Of a stretch of DNA of 42,298 nt, positions 1 through 9,298 are shown in pieces. The notes under the pieces are model-generated. The model searched no databases and was not told the DNA's origin. It saw only the letters and a program-made list of their open reading frames with translations. The DNA is from Gammaproteobacteria bacterium. GTDB lineage: Bacteria > Pseudomonadota > Gammaproteobacteria > Steroidobacterales > Steroidobacteraceae. The DNA is taken from contig JANYLM010000105.1 in the NCBI GenBank assembly GCA_025357835.1, positions 1 through 42,298 on the forward strand. The letters run 5' to 3'. The first letter of the stretch is position 1, and the number at the start of each line of letters is the position of its first letter. The position numbers and the translations under genes are program-made.

Positions 1-1
1 C

Positions 2-3000
2 GTGCTGATGGTAGTGATGCTGCTGATGGTGCTGGGCGCCGGCATCGCCAGTTTCTTGGCGCTCAATATCGAGGCCTACCCCGATCCAGTGCCTCCTCTG
101 GTCGATGTGGTTACTCAGAGTACGGGGCAATCGGCCGAGGAGATCGAGCGATACATCACCATTCCGCTCGAAATCCAGATGGCCGGCATTCCCAATGTTC
201 AAGCCATTCGCACCATATCGCTGTTCGGTCTCTCCGACGTCAAAGTGCAGTTCACCTACGACTTCACTTACCAACAGGCCGAGCAATGGGTGACGAACCG
301 CCTGTCCCAGCTCGCAGCCCTGCCGAACGGCGCGCAACCGCAGATTTCGCCCACCAGCCCCATCGGTGAAATCTTTCGCTACCGAGTGGTGGGGCCGCCG
401 AATTACTCGGCCACCGACTTGAAGACCCTCGAGGATTGGGTGCTGGAGCGGCGCTTCAAGGCGATTCCCGGCGTCATTGATGTGACCGGTTGGGGCGGCA
501 AGACCAAAACCTACGACATTGCCATCGATCAAAGAAAGCTGATGGGCTACGGCCTATCCGTGCCGCAGGTTCTTACGGCCCTCGCCAACGCCAACATCAA
601 TGTCGGCGGCCAGACCGTCAATTTCGGCGCCCAGTCCGCAGTGGTTCGCGGCGTCGGCCTGATCCACTCGGCCGACGAGATCCGCCACACCCTGATCACC
701 AACAATCAGGGTGCGCCGGTGCTCATCGGCGATGTGGCCACCGTCACTATCGGCAATCTGCCGCGCCTCGGTATTGCGGGCTTCAATGATTCGGACGACA
801 TCGTCCAGGGCATCGTACTCATGCGCCGCGGCGCGGAAAGTGTGCCGACGATCAAAAGAGTCGAAGTCGAAGTCGACAAGATTAATCAGAGCGGCATCCT
901 GCCGCCCGGCGTCAGTATCCAGCGTATCTACAATCGCAGCGATCTCATCCACATCACCACGCACACCGTGCTGCACAACATGATCGCGGGCGTCGTGCTC
1001 ATTTTTCTATTGCAATGGGCATTCCTCGGAAATTTGCGCAGCGCCGTGATCGTCGCCATGACCATACCGTTCGCTCTGTCCTTCGCCATAGGTCTCATGG
1101 TGCTGCGCGGCGAGTCCGCGAATCTGCTGTCGGTGGGTGCCATCGATTTCGGCTTGGTGGTCGATGCCACCGTCATCATGGTCGAGAATATCTTTCGGCA
1201 CCTGGCGGAGGCCTCCGCGCACCGCGGCACCGGGCCCAGCCCCTTGCATAGGATGCGGGCACCCAGCGGCTTTCGCGGCAAGATGGGCGCGATTTCAATC
1301 GCGGCGGCCGAGGTCAGTCAGTCGATTTTCTTCGCCGCGGCCATCATCATCGCGGGCTTCGTGCCGCTGTTCACTCTGTCCGGCATCGAAGGCCATATAT
1401 TCGGCCCCATGGCGAAGACCTACGCCTATGCCATTGCGGGCGGATTGATTGCAACCTTTACGGTTGCGCCCGCCTTGAGCCTAATTCTGTTTCCCCAGGT
1501 GGTCAACGAGCGAGAGACGCCTGTGGTGCGCGGCATGCGCCGCATTTACGAACCCGCATTGGAGTTCGTGCTTGCCAACCGCATAGTCACCTTTACGGGC
1601 CTGGCCCTAATCGGGCTATTGGCGATATTTGCGGTGCGTTCCCTGGGGTTGGAATTCCTCCCGAAGCTCGAAGAAGGCAACTTATGGGTTCGCGCTACTT
1701 TCCCGCAGTCGATTTCGCTGGAGAACAGCGACACCTATGTCAATCGCATGCGCGTGCTGATCGCTAAGTACCCGGAAGTCCAGACGGTGGTCTCACAGCA
1801 CGGCCGACCCGACGACGGCACCGACGCGACGGGGTTCTTCAACGCCGAATTCTTCGTGCCCTTGAAGCCCTTCGATGTGTGGCCGGCCGGCGTCGACAAG
1901 GAAAAATTGACGCTGGATATGACCCAAACCCTGCAGCAGCAATTCCCCGGCGTCGACTTCAATTTTTCGCAGTATATCCAAGACAACGTCGAAGAGGCCG
2001 CGTCCGGGGTCAAGGGCGAAAATTCCGTCAAGGTCTACGGCAATAATTTGGAGACTCTGGAGAAAACCGCCGACGCCATCGCCGCCGAGCTCGCCAAGGT
2101 GCCGGGGATCACGGATCTCGCGGTGCTTCGTTCTCTGGGCCAGCCGACCATTCGAATCGACGTCGATCGCGTGCGAGCCGCGCGCTACGGTCTCGCGCCC
2201 GGCGACATCAATGCCGTCGTTCAGGCGGCGATCGGCGGTCAAAGCGCAGGCGATTTGTACGAGGGAACCAGCGATCGGCACTTCCCCATGATGGTGAGGC
2301 TGGCCACTCCCTATCGGCAAAATCTCCAGGCGATTCGCCGCATTCCCATCGCCGCGCCCTCCCCGGCGGGCAGCGGCGTGATTCAAGTGCCGCTCGCGGA
2401 TGTTGCCGACGTGCACTTGGGTGTAGGCGCCGCGTTCATCTATCGTGAGCAGCAACAGCGCTACGTGCCTATTAAATTCAGCGTGCGCGGCCGCGATCTG
2501 GGCAGCGCCGTGCTCGAGGCGCAGCACGTGGTGGATTCCAAAGTTCTATTGCCCGGCGGTTACCGCCTCGAATGGGTGGGCGAATTCGGCAATCTGCAGG
2601 ATGCCATCGCTCGACTCAGCGTCGCCGTGCCCTTCTCGATCGCCCTCATCGTCCTGTTGTTGTATTTGAATTTCGGCAGCCTGCGTGATGCCCTGCTGGC
2701 CGCCAGCGTCATTCCCATGGCGCTGCTAGGAGGCATTTTCGCGCTGTGGGTGACGGGCACGGCCTTCAGTGTTTCCTCGGCCATCGGCTTCGTCGCACTG
2801 TTCGGCATCGCCGCCATGGACGGCATTCTCGTGCTGTCCTACTACCATTTGAGTCTCGATTCAGGCCTCGATCGCGCCGGCGCGATGCTGCAAACCTGCC
2901 GCACTCAGCTGCGTCCAGTGATGATGACCTGCATCGTGGCCTGCGTGGGTTTGTTGCCCGCAGCTTTCTCGACGGGTATCGGCTCGCAGGTGCAACGTCC

Positions 3001-3133
3001 CCTGGCCCTGGTCGTGGTGGGCGGCATGCTGCTGGCGCCGGTGCTGATACTGTTAGTTCTGCCGGTGCTCATTTTGAAATTCTCAACCGCCCGGGAAATT
3101 CCACTGGAAGGGCCGCGGGAGGTGCGCGGGTGA
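2..3133 (+). CDS. RND efflux pump, heavy-metal (CzcA/CusA) type, 5'-partial
   Basis: Inner-membrane proton-driven pump of a tripartite efflux system. The frame is open to the window edge, so the true start lies upstream. The visible 1043 residues carry the acidic motif DFGLVVDATVIMVEN with D382, D388 and E395. Their spacing is identical to the proton-relay residues D402, D408 and E415 known from CzcA, so about 20 codons are probably missing. Two large periplasmic segments alternate with two clusters of membrane helices (about 320-520 and 860-1030), as in the family. The stop overlaps the start of the outer-membrane lipoprotein gene (GTGA), so the two are translationally coupled. No periplasmic adaptor gene is visible; it would be expected upstream. 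Family assignment is firm. The transported ion (Cu, Ag, Zn, Co, Cd or Ni) cannot be read from the sequence. Confidence 0.93.
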   Translation: MLMVVMLLMVLGAGIASFLALNIEAYPDPVPPLVDVVTQSTGQSAEEIERYITIPLEIQMAGIPNVQAIRTISLFGLSDVKVQFTYDFTYQQAEQWVTNRLSQLAALPNGAQPQISPTSPIGEIFRYRVVGPPNYSATDLKTLEDWVLERRFKAIPGVIDVTGWGGKTKTYDIAIDQRKLMGYGLSVPQVLTALANANINVGGQTVNFGAQSAVVRGVGLIHSADEIRHTLITNNQGAPVLIGDVATVTIGNLPRLGIAGFNDSDDIVQGIVLMRRGAESVPTIKRVEVEVDKINQSGILPPGVSIQRIYNRSDLIHITTHTVLHNMIAGVVLIFLLQWAFLGNLRSAVIVAMTIPFALSFAIGLMVLRGESANLLSVGAIDFGLVVDATVIMVENIFRHLAEASAHRGTGPSPLHRMRAPSGFRGKMGAISIAAAEVSQSIFFAAAIIIAGFVPLFTLSGIEGHIFGPMAKTYAYAIAGGLIATFTVAPALSLILFPQVVNERETPVVRGMRRIYEPALEFVLANRIVTFTGLALIGLLAIFAVRSLGLEFLPKLEEGNLWVRATFPQSISLENSDTYVNRMRVLIAKYPEVQTVVSQHGRPDDGTDATGFFNAEFFVPLKPFDVWPAGVDKEKLTLDMTQTLQQQFPGVDFNFSQYIQDNVEEAASGVKGENSVKVYGNNLETLEKTADAIAAELAKVPGITDLAVLRSLGQPTIRIDVDRVRAARYGLAPGDINAVVQAAIGGQSAGDLYEGTSDRHFPMMVRLATPYRQNLQAIRRIPIAAPSPAGSGVIQVPLADVADVHLGVGAAFIYREQQQRYVPIKFSVRGRDLGSAVLEAQHVVDSKVLLPGGYRLEWVGEFGNLQDAIARLSVAVPFSIALIVLLLYLNFGSLRDALLAASVIPMALLGGIFALWVTGTAFSVSSAIGFVALFGIAAMDGILVLSYYHLSLDSGLDRAGAMLQTCRTQLRPVMMTCIVACVGLLPAAFSTGIGSQVQRPLALVVVGGMLLAPVLILLVLPVLILKFSTAREIPLEGPREVRG

Positions 3134-4668
3134 AACTCATGGAACCCAGGTACCGCCGCGGCTTGGGCCCCGCTCATGGCGGGCTCATGGGCATTTCAAC
3201 CTTTGGCATTTTGACTGTGAGCGTTTGCGCAGCGCTCTGCGCGTGTGTGGGTCCGAATTTTCACCGGCCGGCACCGCCGAGGATCGACCGTTACACCGCC
3301 GAAGTGCTGCCGCCCGAGACCGCGTCCGCAACGGGCCCCGCAGGCGCCGCACAGAAATTCCTGAGCGAGCAAGACGTGCCGCGGGATTGGTGGGCCCGCT
3401 TTGGTTCCGAGGAACTTGATGCCTTGGTGGCCGACGCGCTGCGCGCCAACCCCAGCGTGCAAGCGGCGGCGGCGGCGCTGCGCCAGGCGCAGGAGAACAC
3501 GGCGGCGCAGCGCGGTTATTATTTTCCGACCGTGCAGGGCAGTTTCGATGCCAGCCGCAATCACGATGCCCTTGGCGTACTGTCGCCGACTTTGGCTTCG
3601 CCGGCATCATTTTTTAATTTGTTTCGACCGGCGGTTACGGTGAGCTACGTTCCCGATGTGTTCGGCGCCAACCGTCGCCAAGTGGAATCGCTCGCGGCGC
3701 AAGCTGAGGCCAGCCGCTTCCAGCTCGACGCCACTTATCTGACGCTGACCGCGAATGTGGTTACGGCGGCCATAGAAGAGGCGGGTTTGCGCGCGCAGAT
3801 ATCCGGAACGCAGCGCGTAATTGCACTCGAGCGGGAAGCTCTGTTGGTACTCCGGCGCGAATTGGAACTAGGCGCAATCGCTGAAGGTGATGTATTTGCC
3901 CAGGAGGCGGCGCTAGCCCAACTGGAAGCGACGCTTCCGCCCTTGAATCGTCAACTACAGCAAACCCAGGATTCACTAGCTGTGCTCACGGGCCATCTGC
4001 CTGCGCAACTCAAGCCCACTCATGTCGAGCTTGACCGGTTGACGCTACCCACGGATTTGCCGCTGGGCGTGCCCTCACAACTGGTGGAGCGGCGCCCCGA
4101 CGTCCGTGCCGCAGAGGCGCAGCTGCATGCTGCCACCGCGCAGGTGGGCGTGACCATCGCAAGCCTCCTGCCTCAGTTGACCATCACCGGCGACATCGGC
4201 AGTTCCGCCACTGCGATGAGTGATTTGTTCAAGGCCGGCACGGGCTTCTGGAGCCTCGGCGCCGGTGCGAGTCAGACATTGTTTGCGGGCGGCACGCTGA
4301 TCCACCGCAAGCGCGCCGCCGAGGCTGCAGTTGATCAAGCCGGTGCGATATACCGATCAGCCGTGTTGACGGCGTTCCAAAACGTGGCGGATGCTTTGCA
4401 CGCTCTAAACACCGATGCGGACGCATTGAACGCAGCCAGCCGAGCCGAAATCGCGTCGCAAAAGAGTCTCGATGTGGTTCGCCATAAGCTGGAGCTCGGC
4501 TCTGTGAGTTACCTGGCGCTCATCAATGCTGAACAGGCCTACCAACAAGCCGTCGTATCTCTGGCGCAGGCACGTGCCAATCGCTATGCCGATACCGCTG
4601 CTCTGTTTCAAGCACTGGGCGGATCGGTCAGTCCCCCGCCCCTCAGCAATCTATCGCAGTCTCACTGA
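3130..4668 (+). CDS. NodT-type outer-membrane efflux lipoprotein (TolC-like)
   Basis: Outer-membrane channel partner of the RND pump. I chose the GTG at 3130, which overlaps the pump's stop and has GGGAGG about 7 bases upstream; ATG codons at 3139 and 3187 are alternatives. The N-terminus has a hydrophobic signal ending in a lipobox-like stretch (SVCAALCACVGPNF), so the mature protein should be lipid-anchored at a Cys followed by VGP, the usual start of this family. The body shows two TolC-type repeats rich in Ala, Gln and Leu helices, including the conserved LVERRPDVRAAEAQL stretch and the C-terminal SYLALINAEQAYQQA stretch. Length (about 512 residues) is normal. The frame is also open further upstream (from 2746) inside the pump gene, but that part has no protein-like character. 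Confidence 0.93.
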   Translation: MKLMEPRYRRGLGPAHGGLMGISTFGILTVSVCAALCACVGPNFHRPAPPRIDRYTAEVLPPETASATGPAGAAQKFLSEQDVPRDWWARFGSEELDALVADALRANPSVQAAAAALRQAQENTAAQRGYYFPTVQGSFDASRNHDALGVLSPTLASPASFFNLFRPAVTVSYVPDVFGANRRQVESLAAQAEASRFQLDATYLTLTANVVTAAIEEAGLRAQISGTQRVIALEREALLVLRRELELGAIAEGDVFAQEAALAQLEATLPPLNRQLQQTQDSLAVLTGHLPAQLKPTHVELDRLTLPTDLPLGVPSQLVERRPDVRAAEAQLHAATAQVGVTIASLLPQLTITGDIGSSATAMSDLFKAGTGFWSLGAGASQTLFAGGTLIHRKRAAEAAVDQAGAIYRSAVLTAFQNVADALHALNTDADALNAASRAEIASQKSLDVVRHKLELGSVSYLALINAEQAYQQAVVSLAQARANRYADTAALFQALGGSVSPPPLSNLSQSH

Positions 4669-4693
4669 CCCCGGGTGAAAGGCGGCTCCTGGG

Positions 4694-5050
4694 CTAGCGT
4701 TCTATGTCTATGCAGCGATCGACGAAGCTGCGGGTGCCGGCCCAAATTGCGGTCCACAGCGCAAGCACGGTGCGACCTTGATCGGTAATTCGGTAGTAGC
4801 GCCGGGCCGGCCCGGAATAGGAGGGCACGATGCGGCTGGTCAGCAGATGCCCAGCCGACAGGGCGCGCAGCACGGGATAGATGGTGCCTTCCTTGAAAAT
4901 GGATGTTCCTTCGTTGGCAGCCGCCAGCCGTTTGCCGATTTCGTAACCATAAAGGTCCTCGGAGGACTGATTGAGGACCGCCAGCAGTACTAGCCCAACC
5001 AGGCCCCCGTTTAGCTCCTTTTGAAATTTCTTGCTGTTACTATCATCCAT
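4694..5050 (-). CDS. PadR-family transcriptional regulator
   Basis: Short (118 aa) winged-helix repressor of the PadR type. The diagnostic residues are LYGYEIGKRL in the helix-turn-helix and EGTIYPVLRAL leading into the wing, followed by RRYYRITDQGR. No long C-terminal dimerisation helix is present, so it is the small PadR-s1-like form. It converges on the efflux lipoprotein gene and diverges from glmS. The efflux operon is a natural target candidate, but only by neighbourhood. There is no Shine-Dalgarno sequence before its ATG; the promoter geometry (see 5059-5087) suggests a leaderless or nearly leaderless transcript. Confidence 0.9.
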   Translation of the reverse strand: MDDSNSKKFQKELNGGLVGLVLLAVLNQSSEDLYGYEIGKRLAAANEGTSIFKEGTIYPVLRALSAGHLLTSRIVPSYSGPARRYYRITDQGRTVLALWTAIWAGTRSFVDRCIDIER

Positions 5051-5058
5051 AACACAAT

Positions 5059-5087
5059 ACTATATAGTTAATAGTAGTAGTTAGCAA
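5059..5087 (-). promoter_or_regulatory. Predicted padR promoter with palindrome over the -10 box
   Basis: On the minus strand, TTGCTA (5087-5082) and TATAGT (5064-5059) are separated by 17 bases, a good sigma-70 arrangement. The -10 box lies inside the perfect palindrome ACTATATAGT (5059-5068), a likely autorepression site. Transcription would begin about 5051-5053, essentially at the ATG at 5050, which has no ribosome-binding site. Inference from sequence alone. Confidence 0.55.
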
Positions 5088-5099
5088 TCAATATTGATT
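5086..5099. promoter_or_regulatory. 14-bp perfect palindrome between padR and glmS
   Basis: AATCAATATTGATT equals its own reverse complement over all 14 bases. It sits at the padR -35 region and upstream of glmS, so it could be an operator for PadR or another dimeric regulator. Its AT-richness stands out from the surrounding GC-rich DNA. Confidence 0.45.
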
Positions 5100-5113
5100 A
5101 GTCTGCACTAGAC

Positions 5114-5173
5114 GCCTGTCTGTGCGAGTGCTGGACTTCCGATCCGGGTCGGGCACACTAGGCAGCGTTTTTT
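5114..5173 (+). promoter_or_regulatory. Foldable glmS leader with stem-loop and T-tract
   Basis: The glmS 5' region can fold as an interrupted stem: GCCT (5114-5117) with AGGC (5160-5163), TGTGC (5121-5125) with GCACA (5153-5157), and an inner CCGA/TCGG (5039+100 to 5152) hairpin. Four bases after the stem comes a run of six T (5168-5173). This resembles an attenuator or terminator ahead of glmS. The gap and internal loops weaken the case. Confidence 0.35.
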
Positions 5174-5174
5174 C

Positions 5175-5188
5175 CTCCACTAATGGAG
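5175..5188 (+). promoter_or_regulatory. Hairpin enclosing the glmS Shine-Dalgarno
   Basis: CTCCA (5175-5179) pairs perfectly with TGGAG (5184-5188) across the loop CTAA. The GGAG is the ribosome-binding site of glmS, whose ATG is at 5196. A short RBS-masking hairpin of this kind could be a target for post-transcriptional control. Confidence 0.4.
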
Positions 5189-5195
5189 ATTTTGC

Positions 5196-7025
5196 ATGTG
5201 TGGAATCGTGGGTGTTGTTGCGGAGCGCAACTCGGTTCCCATACTCATGGAGGGTCTGCGTCGCCTCGAGTACCGCGGCTACGATTCGGCCGGCATCGCC
5301 GTACTCGAGGACGGCCGGGTAGCCCGGCTGCGTACCGTCGGCAAGGTAAGGATTCTGCAGGATGCCCTCGACGCAACCCCGATTAGCGGCCATGTAGGCA
5401 TCGCGCACACCAGATGGGCAACTCACGGTGTCCCGACCACTCACAATGCCCACCCGCATATATCGCGCGACGGCGTTGCCATAGTGCACAACGGAATCAT
5501 CGAGAATCATGAGGCGCTACGCGCCGATCTGAAGGGTCTGGGCTACGCCTTCACCTCCGAAACCGATACCGAAGTGATCGCTCACCGCGTCCACCATCAC
5601 CTCGCAACCTCTGCCGATCTATTCGAGGCGGTCCGAAAAACCGTCGCCGAACTGCAGGGCGCCTACGCCTTGGCGGTAGTCTGCGAGGCCGACCCCGAGT
5701 GCATCGTGGCGGCGCGCGAAGGTTGCCCCGTCGCAATCGGACTCGGCATTGACGAGAATTTCGTTGCATCGGATGTTGCCGCGCTGCTGCCGGTCACGCG
5801 CCGCTTCATGTTCCTGGAAGAAGGCGACGTGGCCGAGATTCGCCGCAAGTCCATCAAAATAATGGACGCAGCGGGGGCCCGCGCCGAGCGGCCGATACGC
5901 GAAAGCGAGTTGCCCGCAGATGCGGTCGAACGCGGGCAATACCGTCATTTCATGCTCAAGGAAATTCACGAGCAGCCGCGGGCGATTGCGCAGACGCTGG
6001 AGGAGCGGGTGGCCGGCGGCAAATTGCTGGACGCCGCCTTCGGTCCCTGCGCCGAACAAATATTCAAGAAAGTGAAGGCCGTGCACATCGCGGCTTGCGG
6101 AACCAGTTTCCACGCGGGCCTCGTCGCAAGCTACTTCATCGAACAGGTCTGCCGAATACCGGCACGCATCGAGATCGCCAGCGAATATCGATATCGCGAT
6201 CCCGTCATTACACCGGACACCCTGTTCGTGACCATTTCCCAGTCCGGCGAAACGGCCGACACGCTGGCGGCGTTGCGCAACGCCAAGCGAGCGCAGTATC
6301 TAGCTACGCTCACTATTTGCAACGTTGCTGAAAGTTCGATGGTCAGGGAATCCGAATTGGTGCTGCTTACCCGTGCAGGACCTGAAATCGGAGTTGCGTC
6401 CACCAAGGCATTTACCACTCAGCTCACCGCGCTCGCCATGCTGACCGTCGCGCTGGCAAAGAATCGACGGGACGCGGCACAAGAGCACGATCTCGTCTCG
6501 CAATTGCTGCAATTGCCGGGTCTCGTCGAAAAGACCCTGAAGCTGGACGCGACCATCGCGGTAGTTGCCGAAGCTTTTGCCGACAAGCGGCATGCCTTAT
6601 TCGTGGGGAGAGGACCGCTGCACGCCATCGCCATGGAAGGCGCGCTGAAACTCAAGGAGATCTCCTATATTCATGCGGAGGCCTACGCTGCCGCCGAGCT
6701 CAAGCATGGCCCGCTGGCGCTGGTCGACGAAGACATGCCGGTGGTGGCCGTCGCGCCCAATAATGAATTGCTGGAAAAACTCAAATCGAATCTTCAGGAA
6801 GTGCGCGCGCGTGGCGGAAAATTATTCGTGTTCGCGGACCCTAAGGCAGGTATGCACAGCGAGGACGGGGTAACGGTCATCGACATGCCGGCGCCGGTGT
6901 CCGCCCTGCAGGCACCGATCGCTTTCGCCATTCCGATGCAACTGCTCGCGTACCATGTGGCCGTGCTCAAGGGCACCGACGTCGATCAACCACGGAATCT
7001 AGCGAAGAGCCTGACGGTAGAGTAA
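5196..7025 (+). CDS. glmS: Glutamine--fructose-6-phosphate aminotransferase (isomerizing)
   Basis: Makes glucosamine-6-phosphate from fructose-6-phosphate and glutamine, the first step to UDP-GlcNAc for peptidoglycan and LPS; cytoplasmic. The protein is 609 aa, the same length as E. coli GlmS. It begins MCGIVGVV, placing the nucleophilic Cys at position 2. The glutaminase domain shows TRWATHG, HNGIIEN and [10 protein letters not shown]. Two SIS sugar-isomerase domains follow, with CGTSFHAG (Cys301), SQSGETADT and the C-terminal [13 protein letters not shown]. The start is fixed by the required N-terminal Cys and by GGAG 8 bases upstream. It stands alone, without a glmU neighbour. Its leader contains foldable elements (5114-5188) but no resemblance to the Gram-positive glmS ribozyme was noted. 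Confidence 0.98.
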   Translation: MCGIVGVVAERNSVPILMEGLRRLEYRGYDSAGIAVLEDGRVARLRTVGKVRILQDALDATPISGHVGIAHTRWATHGVPTTHNAHPHISRDGVAIVHNGIIENHEALRADLKGLGYAFTSETDTEVIAHRVHHHLATSADLFEAVRKTVAELQGAYALAVVCEADPECIVAAREGCPVAIGLGIDENFVASDVAALLPVTRRFMFLEEGDVAEIRRKSIKIMDAAGARAERPIRESELPADAVERGQYRHFMLKEIHEQPRAIAQTLEERVAGGKLLDAAFGPCAEQIFKKVKAVHIAACGTSFHAGLVASYFIEQVCRIPARIEIASEYRYRDPVITPDTLFVTISQSGETADTLAALRNAKRAQYLATLTICNVAESSMVRESELVLLTRAGPEIGVASTKAFTTQLTALAMLTVALAKNRRDAAQEHDLVSQLLQLPGLVEKTLKLDATIAVVAEAFADKRHALFVGRGPLHAIAMEGALKLKEISYIHAEAYAAAELKHGPLALVDEDMPVVAVAPNNELLEKLKSNLQEVRARGGKLFVFADPKAGMHSEDGVTVIDMPAPVSALQAPIAFAIPMQLLAYHVAVLKGTDVDQPRNLAKSLTVE

Positions 7026-7100
7026 GCGCGTGACCCGCAAAGCGAAGATGTGCGTGGAAATCAAAGTCGTTTAATACCGAGAGTCGGCGAAACTCGCGGA

Positions 7101-7120
7101 CTCGCGCAATTTCGCGCGAG
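7101..7120 (+). other. Stem-loop downstream of glmS
   Basis: CTCGCGC (7101-7107) and GCGCGAG (7114-7120) form a perfect 7-bp stem with a 6-base loop in the glmS/methyltransferase gap. No T-run follows, so it is at most a mRNA-stabilising or Rho-assisted end. Confidence 0.35.
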
Positions 7121-7162
7121 ATCAGGGAAGGGCCTTAGCCAACACGCATGAGTTAAGCGGAA

Positions 7163-7774
7163 ATGAGGAACAAACTTAATTTTCGGGCGACAGAGGAGGC
7201 TTTCGATTCCGCCTACTTTCGCAAGTACTATTTCAACGCCGCGACTCGAGTCACGACGGCGGTGGAAATGCGCGGCCGCGCGCAGCTGATCACCGCGATT
7301 CTGCGCCATGCCTGCGTACCGATCCGCAGCATTCTCGACGCAGGCTGCGGCATTGGCCTATTGCGCAAGCCCCTCGCCACGGCGATGCCGCGTGCCCGTT
7401 ATCAGGGCCTGGAGACCAGCGACTACCTTTGCATCCGGTATGGATGGATCAAGGGCTCGGTGGTCGATTTCGCGGCGCGCTCCAGCAGCGATCTAGTGAT
7501 CTGCTACGACGTACTGCAATACCTCGACGATCGCGAGGCTGCGCGCGCCCTCTCGAATCTCGCGAAACTTACCAGTGCCGCCATCTACGTATCCGCACTG
7601 ACCCGCGAGGACTGGCGCGAGAACTGCGACCGCACACGCACCGACCGAGCCGTGCATCTACGCTCTGGGGACTGGTATCGCCGCCGCCTGCGCAGGCATT
7701 TCAAATATTTGGGCTTCGGCGTGTGGCTGCGCAAGGAAATGGCCGCCATACTCTGGGACATGGAGCGCTCTTAA
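7163..7774 (+). CDS. Class I SAM-dependent methyltransferase
   Basis: A 203-aa protein with the Rossmann methyltransferase motif I ILDAGCGIGLLRKPL (residues 57-71), an acidic residue at the end of the second strand (GLETSDY), and a motif-IV-like DLVICYDVLQYL stretch. The region after it (ALSNLAKLTSAAIYVSAL) fits the fold's fifth strand. The substrate cannot be inferred. It lies downstream of glmS after 137 bases and converges on dacB, so no functional partner is suggested. Confidence 0.8.
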   Translation: MRNKLNFRATEEAFDSAYFRKYYFNAATRVTTAVEMRGRAQLITAILRHACVPIRSILDAGCGIGLLRKPLATAMPRARYQGLETSDYLCIRYGWIKGSVVDFAARSSSDLVICYDVLQYLDDREAARALSNLAKLTSAAIYVSALTREDWRENCDRTRTDRAVHLRSGDWYRRRLRRHFKYLGFGVWLRKEMAAILWDMERS

Positions 7775-7791
7775 GCACAAAGGCACTTGCT

Positions 7792-7821
7792 CGAGCCGAC
7801 GAACTTGCGTCGCATTGCTCG
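7792..7821. terminator. Interrupted hairpin between convergent genes
   Basis: CGAGC-CGACG (7792-7801) can pair with CGTCG (7808-7812) and GCTCG (7817-7821), leaving CATT as a bulge. It lies between the convergent methyltransferase and dacB stops, where a bidirectional terminator is expected. There is no clear T-tract on either strand, so this is tentative. Confidence 0.3.
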
Positions 7822-7840
7822 GGTGGTTGAGGCAGCCGCA

Positions 7841-9289
7841 CTACAAGTTGTCGAGCATCCAATTTACCAGTGCAGCGTGTACCGGTTCGCCGGCGCCATA
7901 GTCCGCGCGGCTATGATTGACCAACGAAACCAATACGTAGGTCTTGCCGCTGCTCGCCGTGACATAGCCCGCGACTCCGCTGACCCCGTCAATGTGCCCA
8001 GTTTTCAATCGTACCGCGCCCGCCGGAGTCAATTTCATGCGCGACCGCAATGTGCCGTCGACGCCGGCCAGCGGCAGCGACGCTAGAAATTCCGGGGCGT
8101 ACGGGCTGCGATAGGCCGTTCTGAGGACCTGCGCCATTTGCAGTACCGAAATATGCGTGCTGCGCGACAGCCCTGAACCATTGTCCATATCCACGCCCTG
8201 TAAATCGAGCCCGCGTTCGCGGCTCCAGTCGGCGATCGCGGCCACCCCTTTTTCAACAGTTGCGGGGTTTCCCGAATGCTCCTCGCCCATGGTCAGCAAC
8301 AGGTGGCGCGCCATCAAATTGCTGCTGAACTTGTTGGTCAGCCGCACGACCTCAGCCAAGCTCAGGGAGTCGAAGCTGAGCAGCGTTTGGGCATCGGGCG
8401 GTGCCGCTTCGACGCGCAGCTTGCCACTAACCTCGCCGTCGAGTTCGTGCCAAAGCTCGACGAAGGTACCGTAGGCATAGGTGGCCGGCTGCAGCAGTAC
8501 GCGGGTAAAGCTGCGCTCCGCGCAATGCGGCGACAGCGCCCCGCCGAATACCACCCGGTCCCAACGCGCAGAGGCCACCTTGAAATCCACTCTGGCGGCA
8601 GCGCCGCCGCAGCGGCCGGCGGCGAAGCGCACGTGATTCTCAATCGTCAGATTGGCCGGGGCGGGACTTGCGATCACAGCGACGCGTCGCGCACCCGCGT
8701 CGGGGATCACGCGGAATTCCACGGACTGGAAATTCACCATCAGCGCGTCCGGCACGACGTTGTAGGCACGATTCGGCCGGCCGTCGAACTCTCCGGGATC
8801 CTCGGGCGACAAGGAGAACGCGGTGTCGTCAATGACGATGTCGCCGCGAATCGTCCTCAGTCCTTTGACGCGCAACGCATGAGCGAAGCTCCACCATCGT
8901 TCGAGGGTCATGTATGGGTCGCCGCCGCCCTGCAGAATCAAGTCTCCGTCGAGAACCCCATCCTTGAGTACCCCGCGTATCGACGCGCGGGTGTGCCAGA
9001 TGTATGCGGGCCCGAGCAAATCCAAGGCGGCATAGGTCGTGACGACTTTGATGGTGGACGCAGGAGCGCGCGGCGTGTCCGGGTTCTGAGCGAGCACGGT
9101 GTGGCCGGAGTCGGGATCGAGGATAACAAAGCTGACCGCGCTCGGTGGTAGCCGCTGTGCAGCGATGACTTGGGTCACGGCGGCCGGTACTTCGGCGCCG
9201 CCCGCCGGCCACGCGCAGTACGACGTACAAGAGATCAACGCCAGCGCGGCTCGTACCAATACTGTCGACCTGAACACTCTCAAATGCAT
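7841..9289 (-). CDS. dacB: D-alanyl-D-alanine carboxypeptidase/endopeptidase (PBP4 type)
   Basis: Periplasmic class C low-molecular-weight penicillin-binding protein (peptidase family S13) that trims or cleaves peptidoglycan peptides. The 482-aa product has a signal peptide (about residues 1-32) and all three active-site motifs: STIK (Ser78, Lys81), SSN (322-324) and KTG (429-431). NGSGLSR at 370-376 is also typical. The large insert between the first two motifs is characteristic of PBP4. It starts 9 bases after the MATE gene stop on the same strand, so the two are probably cotranscribed. Confidence 0.95.
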   Translation of the reverse strand: MHLRVFRSTVLVRAALALISCTSYCAWPAGGAEVPAAVTQVIAAQRLPPSAVSFVILDPDSGHTVLAQNPDTPRAPASTIKVVTTYAALDLLGPAYIWHTRASIRGVLKDGVLDGDLILQGGGDPYMTLERWWSFAHALRVKGLRTIRGDIVIDDTAFSLSPEDPGEFDGRPNRAYNVVPDALMVNFQSVEFRVIPDAGARRVAVIASPAPANLTIENHVRFAAGRCGGAAARVDFKVASARWDRVVFGGALSPHCAERSFTRVLLQPATYAYGTFVELWHELDGEVSGKLRVEAAPPDAQTLLSFDSLSLAEVVRLTNKFSSNLMARHLLLTMGEEHSGNPATVEKGVAAIADWSRERGLDLQGVDMDNGSGLSRSTHISVLQMAQVLRTAYRSPYAPEFLASLPLAGVDGTLRSRMKLTPAGAVRLKTGHIDGVSGVAGYVTASSGKTYVLVSLVNHSRADYGAGEPVHAALVNWMLDNL

Positions 9290-9298
9290 ACGGGCTTC

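Noticed and set aside
1793..2527. 244-codon antisense frame inside the RND pump
   Set aside because: Fully inside a well-supported gene, with no recognisable motif or ribosome site.
8276..9151. 291-codon frame opposite dacB
   Set aside because: dacB has all three penicillin-binding motifs in the other strand; this is its shadow.
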